64,000 bases of DNA, taken from positions 62,001-126,000 of the forward strand of contig JALJCO010000089.1 in assembly GCA_023101725.1 (NCBI GenBank), read 5' to 3'. Shown one piece after another: positions 56,364 to 64,000 of this stretch; position 1 is the stretch's first letter, and the number at the start of each line of letters is the position of its first letter. Below the pieces are notes generated by a model. The model was given only the letters and a program-made list of their open reading frames with translations, was not told the DNA's origin and ran no database searches. The DNA comes from Atherinomorus stipes (Eukaryota > Chordata > Actinopteri > Atheriniformes > Atherinidae). A program made the translations under genes and the position numbers.

Positions 56364-59052
56364 CTGAAATGAAAGATATACCTGATAAGAGACTGTATTC
56401 AAGGACATGGATATACATGATATTGATTAATAAGCCTTTTAAAGATGAGTTGAGATTGTGGACCAACCTGAATTGAGTTAACTACACCACTTGCCATTCC
56501 CGACAGTTTTCCTGCGACTGAGCGCACTCCGAGTTTCAGCTGGGACATGTCAGGAGCGCTGGGCAGCATGTTGGTCAGACGGTATGAACCCCCTGCAAAA
56601 AGTGAGCAAACGGTCAAGCGGACAGGTGGTTACGTGCAGCAGGTTCGCCCACTTATAGATGGCTAAACCAATCTTTCAAGCTTGATGAAAGATATCAAAT
56701 ATCTGGGATAACAGTGTGACCAGTGTTTCTCAGTCCTGGTCCGCAGGACTCCCTGACTTATGTTTTTTTTTCTTGTCTTATGTTTTACATGAGGGCGATC
56801 TAGTTGACTTCTATAGGCCAGCAGGTTTTCGATGTTTCTGGCTCCAACACACCTGACTCAAATTAAACGGATCCAACAGCCTATGAAGTGCTGCACAATG
56901 ACTCATTAATTTGAGTCAAGTGTGCTGTGGTAGATTTCTGATATTTACTCTGTTATTTTAACATAATACACTCATATCAGCTTAGGAACGTGGTGTCCTG
57001 GACTCTGTCCTTGGGTGTCATCATGGCCTGGCTTGTGTGTGATGTGTGTGTCACTCAAGGACGAAAGCAAAAGGAGGCCGAGCTACACATCTCGCTCTTC
57101 CGTTATATCGATAGCATCACATAAAAAGCAGCATGCCTTCTGACCTGGTGGGTCAGACACATTTTAGAGCTGTGCCATTCTTTACTACTGGTATTTCCAT
57201 TATCATCAGAATTTAAGACTTGTTTGTTTTTCCTACTTTTGCCTCACTTATGACATTTCTAAAGAAAAAACTTCCACAACAGTGTTGGAGCAGGGAAATA
57301 CTGAAAACCTGAGGACTGTGGTCCCTGCAGGACCAAATATAATAGCCTTGTTTTAGATATTTCCAAGTCCAGCGCACCTGATTCAGATTAACTGAACTGC
57401 TTGTCAAGTTCTTTGCAAGCCTGTTGATGAGCTGTTCATTTTAGACAGGGGGGGTTTAAATGTGGAAACATCTAAAACATGCAGGGCACGGGGGTCCTCA
57501 GGACCAGGACTGAGAAACACCGATATAAAAAATCCCCATAAATCCAATTTAAAAGGCAGGGTAGGGGATCCTAGAAAAACGGTTCGAGCAAGTTACATTT
57601 TAGAAGATACACACCCCAAAACCACGCCTCAAGAGCGCAGGAGCGTGAGCCGATGGTTTACAAGCGAAGATAACCAATAACAGCCGAGTGGATAGCTCGT
57701 TAGTCTGCTAGTAAACAGCTGAGGAACCACGCTGTGTTTTAAGTGTTAATTTGAGTTTGATAGACATATCATCATTCAATCAATGAGCACGGACTGTTCA
57801 AGACAATTGGATTGGGTTTTTTTCAGTCCTGTCCGTTCCACAGGTGACTAAATTTCTACATTTTTGAGTCAAAGCATTTAATTAATTTGTCTGCAATGGG
57901 GTGTGAAAATGATTTTGAAAACTAAAAACTGCTCCTGGAAAACATCATCCACCCTGCCTTTAAAGATTCACATTCTTGGTTCTGTTTTGAAAAAAGCAGC
58001 ATAAAGCTGCCGTGTCCTACCAGTCTGCTTCTTGGGATCGTCAAACAGGTCTGCTGAGCTTATTGCTGCGCTCCCAGCAAGTCTCTCCAGCCGGGTTTTG
58101 GCTTCATACTTCAAAAAATTCAAAACATACTTACAGACTGAATGCAAAACAGTTTCATCACATTGAGAAGACACTTTAAATTATTATCAAAAAAAATCTA
58201 TAAAGGTGCATATTTACACAGCTACAAACCACCAGCGTCACTACCAAGGTTGTATTTTAGAAGTTGGTGTTTTTATGAACATAAAATACAATATTGACCC
58301 CCTCAGATTAAAAATCCCACTGAATATTAGTTAACTAAAAACATGACACTGCTATAATTAGGTATACCATGTGTTGCAACTGCATACCTCAGTGTTGTCT
58401 TGTTTTCCAAAGTACATGTCAGACGAGATAGCTTTGACATCATTTCCAAACTTTTTCCGAGCTTCTCCTGAATCCGAGACTGGCAGAGGTTCAGCTTTCC
58501 TCCGAGCTATAGACCTGACGTCAGAAAATGATCAGAAATTTAGATGTAGTGCAAGAATATTGGAAAAATGACACAAAAGCTGAACATCTTCACTTAGATC
58601 ATGAATGCAACTCCATCTAAATTGTAACATTTTGTAACGAAGGAAAACCTCACAGTATCTTACCGGTCATCGAGTGAAGATGAGGTGGAGGAAAGATAGA
58701 AGTCTGGCTCTGGTTTCTTGCTCTCCTTCATCCAGCCGCCGCCATCACCTCCATCGCCCCACCGCAAAGAGAAACTATCTGAGGGGTTCGTTTGGTCCTC
58801 AAACCGTGAGAGGAACCTGAAAAGTAGAATCAATACCAATATGAGGTTTTACGTCCCTTACATCACAGGCAGCAGCTACTTATACTTAACTGACACACCA
58901 GAGCTGGCTGAGGGGACAAAGTGAAGCAGAGGGTCCTCCTGAGGGACAACTTAGGGTGGGAATATGGACCAAAAGTAAAATTTGAAAAATTAGGAAATAT
59001 AAAAAAATATATTTAAAGGAGAGAAAAAATTGGAAAAAAGAAAAAATAAAGG

Positions 59053-59085
<33 letters not shown>

Positions 59086-62000
59086 GAAAGAAAAAAAAAA
59101 AAAAGAGAAAAAAAAAGAGAAAAAAAAAAAGAAGGAAAACACTGAAAAACAATTTATTACCCCCCTCTGCCCTGGACTGGACACAGCTGTAGGACACCAA
59201 GACAGCTCTTTCCCAATCTCACTCTATGATGGTCAGAACTATTAACACAAATTATGAAGCTGATGCTATTCCCAACTATTTAACTGGCAGACGTCATGGA
59301 CATTAGAAGGAAAATTAGGAAATTCAGTCACTTAAACTCATTTAAGAACTTGTTATCGTTAATGAAAATGACATTTCAAGGCAGTATTTTGAAAGATCCT
59401 GAAAGTACATTAAGTACAACTATGCTGCTTAATTCAAAATGTTTTAAAAGAAGCTTTTGAATTGAAACTGCAACATAAATCTTTCATATTTTGACGTCAT
59501 TTCTTTCTTTTGAAAATATTTTTAAACGAAGTATAAAAGAAAATGCAAGTTTGTGTCATTTTCTTAAGTAGACTCGCATTGGCAGAATATTCTGCTATAT
59601 AATGTTCGGCTCTAAAAGGGGGAATGGTAGCGTAGTGATAACAGAGGTCAGCTTTGGTCTGGAAAACCAAGGTTTGAGTCCCTGGCGTGGCACTAAAGGT
59701 GAATCACTGTGGGCCCTCGAGCAAGTTCCTTAACCCTCATCAACCGGGGCCTCATTTATAAAACTCTGCGTAGGATCTTCACTTAAAGTGTACTTATGTC
59801 CAAAACCAAAAGTGTGTGTACGCCAATAAATATTCAGATTTATAAAACTGTGCGTACACACAGGTTCAAGCAATTTCCCCTTTATAAATCACACTCCTCC
59901 TGGAAGTTTGCGCAGGTGAATTTGGCTCATATCCCGTCCCCCGCACACCCACATTCTACCATAAATGGTCAATGGAAAGCACCTTATGGATGTTTCTGCA
60001 TATAAATGAGCCAGCTGATCTGAGGCATTTAAAGCTTCATCGTAGTGACCGAAAAGACAAAAAACGTAACTTTGCAGGAACTGAAGTGGAGGTGCTTTTG
60101 GTGAGTTGGAGCTCAGTGGAATCACGGATAAATTAAAGTCTGCTGAGTGGCAGCAGGTTATTGTGGCAGTGAATGATGTAACAGAGGTCTGTTCCAGAAG
60201 TCGCTGTGGAACTGTGGAGGAAACGCCGTGCTAGAGCGACTGTGTGAGAACCAGAACACCCGTTTGTGTTGTGTGGTACAGCAACAACACAAATAAACAT
60301 GAAAATGAAAATAAACATTAGACTTGAGCAAGTGAAATCCGTCTCAAACTCGCCTTTGGGCCTCTACTCGCGTGCTGTGGTGCGTTTGAATGCAACTCTC
60401 TCTCCCCCTGCCTGTAATTCGCTCTTTCGTATTGTTTTGGTGTGTTCGGGACGTCTCTGGGTGGAGATTTCTGTTTATATCACCAGCCAATGACAGAGCT
60501 AAGAGCATGACGCTGTGTAGGAATAAGCTTATGATTGGAGCAGACATCAATCACTCGAACTCTCGAAGGAAAAAAAAAGAAAAGAAAGAAAAAAACGGCG
60601 GATGCACTGAAGAAAAGGTAAGAGCTTCAGATAGTGCACGTTGGAAAACCAGGGTTAATAATAGTTTGGCTTTTATCCGCTTCTGAGCTCTGAAGGAGAA
60701 GCTTGAAGCTGAATAGGCTGAAGAACGAGGCGGCCATTAGCCTGAGAGGGAGGGGCGCTCAGTTTGAATACTGTTGTTTGCAAATAGAAACGGTGGGGGG
60801 ACATCTGACTCTACCTTTAACATATAAGTTTGCTTGTGGACCTTTTTATTTATTTGAAAGGTTCTTATAGTTTCAGCTCAACTGCGCAGCATAAATAACT
60901 TGCTGGTTTGAATCCTGTAAAGTCAATCTATGATAATAATTTGATATAAAGGGGGAATTAAATGTTTGAGAGTGACAGGACATATGGAGAGCCTGCATTG
61001 GGCTCGACCCCCACCCAGAGGAAAATTTTACTTCTCAAAGCATCTCAGGAGACAAAGAGATCTCCTCTCAGCCTCATTCAGGTTTCAAATCATTCTCATA
61101 AATGTCTCTTTCGTTTCTCCAAAAATTCACCAGGAGAAATCGTCTTATTTAAGACTTAATGCAGACATCCTGAGAATTATTTGAGAAATGATTGAGATCT
61201 CCTTTGGAACTGGAAGTGAGACTAGGTTGAGATTTTGTGAAACTTTTCCTTCTGGAGACGAGGTTGAGAAACAGGAGAAATGAGCCGTTGTCTCATTTAG
61301 CTCTCACATGGATCTTACATTTGTCTAGAAGTGAATAAAACCTTTATGAGATCAGCTTTCCAAAATTATTTTCCTCTGGGCGTCTCCAAAATGTGCGTAA
61401 GCAAGATCTGTAGTTTGCTTAAAGTTACGCACATTCCTCAGCTAGTTTTTTTTTTTTTTTTTATAAACCCCAACTCTTGCGTAAGAAGTTGCCTACGCAC
61501 TTCCTAACCCAGTTTTGTGCGTAAGCAAGCTTCATAAATGAGGCCTCCAATCTGCAGTGTTGTATAAAGTACCCAAAAGCCATACTTGAGTAAAAGTAAA
61601 AGTACCTTACTGGAAAATGACTCAAGTAAAAGTCAAAGTTGACTGCTAGAATTTTACTTGAGTAAAAGTAAAAAAGTAGCTAGTATTTACTGTACTTAAG
61701 TATCAAAAGTAAAAAGTACTGTTAATAAAACGCAATCAGAAATTTGAGTTTAACATTTTCTTTATTTCTGTTTTAGTTTTTAAGTTTGCGAATTTGCGAT
61801 AGTAATTTGCAAAGTTTAAAGAAGTTTCAATACGTCCTTACGTGAACCCAACAATATAGAAAAATACTGTACACACAAACATCCTTACAGACCTGCATGC
61901 ATGCCTACCAACATTCATACCCACGTGCATTCAATATTAAATCATTCCCTATAAACTCTTGGTGCTCGGAGGTGATGCAAACAAACAAAGAACTTGATTG

Positions 62001-63807
62001 GTGAACTTTAACATGACTGCAGTGCGACAGCACATGAACTGTCCATCCAGTCGTTACTGAACCCTGAAAAACTTTTTGTTCAACCTCAAAAGAAGTTGTT
62101 TCTCAAAATGGTGAGAACACGGTCTCGCTCTTGGGCTGAAGACCAGACCAGCGATGCTGAACAGCCGTTAACCTGCTGCTGAGGCAGGTAAAGGTGTGTT
62201 TAGCTTCAGAGACAGTTTGCACAAGGCTGCTACTAGTGGCTGCTATAGTCCCACTACAACAAAACAAAGATTGTCCATTGACTCTTAAGTTCCTTTTTTA
62301 CATTATGTATTTTTGTAACAAGTAACTAAGATGCTCAGGTAAATGTAATGGAGTAAAAGTATTGATTTTTCTCGCAAAATGTAGTGAAGTAAAAGTAAAA
62401 GTCATCAGAAATAGAAGTAGTAAAGTAAAGTACAAATATAAAAAAATACTACTTAAGTAAAGTAACTAAGTATTTTTACTTAGTTACTATACAACACTGC
62501 CAATCTGTAATACAGAAGCCCACTGCTCTGTAATTTATTTAAAGATGGGTCAAATGCAAAGCTGAATATACCAAATATGTATTATTATAATTCTTATTAG
62601 ATTTTCCAAATCCTCAAAGTGTAGTATTTTAAATGTGTAGCTGTTGTAGAGAATTTGAAGTGGCATAATTACTGAAAAAAAAAAAACAAACACTATAAGT
62701 ATGAAGAAAAATACTGTGTTTGACCTGGTGTTGAAAGATCCTTCATCCTCATCTTCATCAGTAAATCGGCGTCCTTTGGTAGTTTTGGCTCCGAGCGGAC
62801 TCTCCTGCTGGATGATGTGCATGTCTGATGTCACAGAGTGAGAAACGCCGCTACGTAATGAGGGGGGAAAAAAAACTTTAAAAATCCTCAATAAGAGCGA
62901 GACATAAAGGACATGAAACTCAAATCTATAATTAAAAATGGATTTGTGTGTTTTAGGATTCGACTCTTCATCATTATACCTCCTGATGCCCAGACCCATG
63001 CCCAGCCTCTCTGCCTGCTCCTTCTTTTTCCCATCTAATCCCTTCAGCTTCTGCTCCTCAATTTTTCTCTTCTGTTCAAGATCTTTATAGGCCAGTCGCA
63101 TGGATGGAGCGCTGAGGAGAAAAAAATAAATAAATAAACCAATATGCGAGACGAAACAGTGAGTTTATTAAAGGCAGGAAGTAATCTCACATCGACTCCT
63201 CAGGCGTAACGCTCTTCTTGGTAGCGGCAGAGCTCTCCTCTTTCTCTCTGAGCTTGTCAGCAGCCTGAGCCGCCTTCTCCAGCTCTGAGAAGCTCTGGCT
63301 GCTGACCTTCTGAGCACCCAGACCACCCTTCTTAGACGCCAGCTAAAAACAGAAATAATAAAAACACTTGTTCCTTCATCTGACTCAATATACATGACCG
63401 AAGACGTTACTGAAGTGTGTGAACGTACTGTTTTCTTAGGACCGGCTGGCTTCTTTTTAAGAAGAGAAGGCGGTTCTGATGAAGTAAAGAAACACAATTC
63501 AAATGTGTTCAATAAAAGTAGAGAATCATCAGCTTCATAAATGAAAACAAACCTGGGTTGGCTTTTGGAGACACACTTAACATTTCCACATTGGGACCCT
63601 CCTCTAAATTTCCTAAAAAAATAAAAAGTCAATGTTTATTTGCGCAAATAAATAAGCACAAAACTATTTCAAGGTCCAACAAAGGCGAGTTATTTATCAG
63701 AAACACTGGATACCATTTCTGTCTTCCCCTTTTTCCAGGGTTACAGGTTTCTCCACTACGGAGGAGCTGAGACTCATTTTGGCCATATTAAGATTTTCAG
63801 GAACAGC
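56346..63807 (-). CDS. arfgap3: ADP-ribosylation factor GTPase-activating protein 3, C-terminal exons
   Basis: ARFGAP3 stimulates GTP hydrolysis on Arf1 and acts with coatomer on Golgi COPI vesicles. Eleven in-phase exons: 63714-63807, 63553-63612, 63429-63475, 63191-63342, 62980-63111, 62725-62850, 58664-58816, 58388-58514, 58021-58108, 56468-56592 and 56346-56363 (1122 nt, 373 residues). Diagnostic blocks: [100 protein letters not shown] and [14 protein letters not shown], ending DHYGS-stop. These fit ARFGAP3 better than ARFGAP2 (SSADLF(D/E), GVSHSVTS). The N-terminal ArfGAP zinc finger (about 140 residues) lies beyond the right edge. One donor (62724-62719) is the weak GTCAAA. Confidence 0.93.
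56468..56592 (-). CDS. arfgap3: arfgap3 exon with conserved C-terminal block
   Basis: Acceptor TTTTGCAG|GG; encodes [20 protein letters not shown], then [20 protein letters not shown] and Q, donor CAG|GTTGGT. This is the most conserved C-terminal region of ARFGAP2/3, implicated in membrane and coatomer interaction. Confidence 0.94.
56720..57524. repeat. Inverted-end repeat in arfgap3 intron
   Basis: GTGTTTCTCAGTCCTGGTCC near 56722 is inverted as GGACCAGGACTGAGAAACAC near 57501. Between them, CCAACACACCTGACTCAAATTAA and an inverse-like GAGTCAAGTGTGCTG (56931) also pair. A dispersed fish repeat, class unknown. Confidence 0.65.
57553..57959. mobile_element. TTAA-flanked MITE
   Basis: TTAA at 57549-57552 and 57960-57963 flank ends AAGGCAGGGTAGGGGATCCT and ATCCACCCTGCCT. 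About 407 bp, non-coding, ending ~60 bp from the arfgap3 exon at 58021. TTAA targets fit piggyBac or Kolobok MITEs. Confidence 0.8.
58021..58816 (-). CDS. arfgap3: arfgap3 three-exon cluster
   Basis: Exons 58664-58816 ([20 protein letters not shown] ... SLDD), 58388-58514 ([14 protein letters not shown] ... [10 protein letters not shown]) and 58021-58108 ([12 protein letters not shown] ... DDPKKQT). The split Arg codon CG|G and split Gly codon G|GG join neighbouring exons exactly. Confidence 0.93.
58975..59145. repeat. Adenine-rich low-complexity tract
   Basis: Nearly pure A with scattered G, including a ~29-base A run. It gives long antisense Phe frames that are not genes. Confidence 0.9.
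59618..59745 (+). mobile_element. tRNA-derived SINE
   Basis: GGGGGAATGGTAGCGTAGTG starts a tRNA-like head: an A-box-like TAGCGTAGTGATA (59628-59640) and a B box GGTTTGAGTCC (59671-59681). It is followed by the fish SINE body GTGGGCCCTCGAGCAAGTTC and CTTAACC. The downstream end is cut by the Harbinger-like element. Confidence 0.8.
59746..61548 (+). mobile_element. Decayed Harbinger-like element
   Basis: The ends GGCCTCATTTATAAA and CATAAATGAGGCC are inverted; subterminal GCGTAAGCAAG and TGCGTA motifs repeat. Plus strand at 60062-60220 encodes [13 protein letters not shown], then after a frameshift [14 protein letters not shown]. This resembles the Myb/SANT-like protein carried by Harbinger elements and domesticated as NAIF1. 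No transposase frame and no clear 3-bp duplication were found. Confidence 0.6.
61555..62499. mobile_element. 945-bp hAT element with perfect CCAATCTG duplication
   Basis: Ends CAGTGTTGTATAAAGTA and TAGTTACTATACAACACTG, with CCAATCTG at 61547-61554 and 62500-62507. Subterminal ACTTGAGTAAAAGTAAAAGT arrays occur on both sides. No intact transposase. The left duplication overlaps the last bases of the preceding Harbinger-like element, so it inserted at or into that element's edge. Confidence 0.93.
62725..63807 (-). CDS. arfgap3: arfgap3 mid-region exon cluster
   Basis: Six exons within 1.1 kb: [20 protein letters not shown]... (63714-63807), [19 protein letters not shown] (63553-63612), [15 protein letters not shown] (63429-63475), [20 protein letters not shown]... 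(63191-63342), MRLAYKDLE...LGI (62980-63111) and SGVSHSVTS...GSFNT (62725-62850). Phase is consistent across all joins. The Lys-rich KKPAGPKKT and LGAQKV blocks are family landmarks. Confidence 0.92.
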
Positions 63808-64000
63808 CTGAACAAGATAAAGACAAACAGAGATTACTAGTAGAAAGTTACCGTGTAGATATCATATGCAAGTACACTGTACATACACTCCTGTTGAACG
63901 TCATCTAATTGTCACATTAACCTTGAATTTAAAATTGTATCACACTGCAACAGCTGTAGAAATAAAGCATTTCTCTTATGAACCATCACAAATATCTTCA
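63808..64000. other. arfgap3 intron at the window edge
   Basis: Upstream of the acceptor at 63808-63810 (TTCAG). No further exon is visible before the window ends. Confidence 0.5.

Larger units (their letters stand above)
58817..62724. other. 3.9-kb arfgap3 intron filled by transposons
   Basis: Holds an A/T-G homopurine tract (58980-59145), a SINE (59618-59745), a Harbinger-like element (59746-61548) and a hAT element (61555-62499) in direct succession. The neighbouring arfgap3 introns to its right are all 77-140 bp, so this intron has grown by insertion. Confidence 0.75.

Noticed and set aside
58886..59245. Phe-rich and Lys-rich frames
   Set aside because: Produced by an adenine homopolymer tract, not coding.
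59618..59690. A functional tRNA gene
   Set aside because: A- and B-box-like motifs exist, but the stem pairs are broken and a SINE body follows, so it is a SINE head.
60062..60220. A host NAIF1-like gene
   Set aside because: Frameshifted, short, and enclosed by transposon-type inverted ends; better explained as a Harbinger Myb-like remnant.
1..64000. CRISPR array, operon, phage or bacterial system
   Set aside because: No spaced direct repeats of that type and no prokaryotic genes; everything fits vertebrate DNA.

Overview
The window looks like a teleost fish nuclear genome. It is intron-rich vertebrate DNA whose exons match BLTP3, CKAP4, IKBIP and ARFGAP3. The non-coding DNA is packed with fish-type mobile elements: Tc1/mariner, hAT and Harbinger-like DNA transposons, an L2-type LINE, a tRNA-derived SINE and AC/TA microsatellites. 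There is no bacterial, phage, CRISPR or operon-like content. Exon models were built by hand from reading frames, GT/AG sites, phase continuity and remembered family similarity. No alignment was run.

Layout. (1) 1-29.1 kb: the 5' part of a bridge-like lipid transfer gene (bltp3b/uhrf1bp1l, minus strand). Coding exon 1 is at 29.1 kb, exon 2 at 8.1 kb and exon 3 at 4.1 kb; intron 1 of about 20.9 kb is full of transposons. (2) 29.1-32.0 kb: the divergent intergenic region. (3) 32.0-37.1 kb: ckap4 (plus strand, two exons), with an apparent one-base deletion in exon 1 and a Tc1-carrying intron. (4) 37.1-45.9 kb: a repeat-rich spacer with an inverted pair of hAT-like elements, an L2 LINE inside a probable Harbinger-like element, and a low-complexity stretch that may be poorly assembled. 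(5) 45.9-53.8 kb: ikbip (minus strand), with two alternative terminal coding exons like the two human protein forms. (6) 54-64 kb: the 3' eleven coding exons of arfgap3 (minus strand); the ArfGAP zinc-finger exons lie beyond the right edge.

The genes share a membrane-traffic and ER theme: BLTP3 lipid transfer, CKAP4 ER sheet spacing, IKBIP ER membrane, ARFGAP3 Golgi COPI. They are independent neighbours, not a pathway. In human, BLTP3B, IKBIP and CKAP4 lie on 12q23 while ARFGAP3 is on 22q13, so the block is a conserved but rearranged linkage group.

I found no new multi-gene system. The most unusual material is the transposon architecture: a three-level nest at 20.45-22.82 kb with target duplications visible at each level; a hAT-like family (ends TAGGGATGCACGAT) that carries a second terminal-repeat element and TCTCGCGAGA-type palindromes, with a copy in every large ikbip intron; and a TA microsatellite that travels inside a transposon family.
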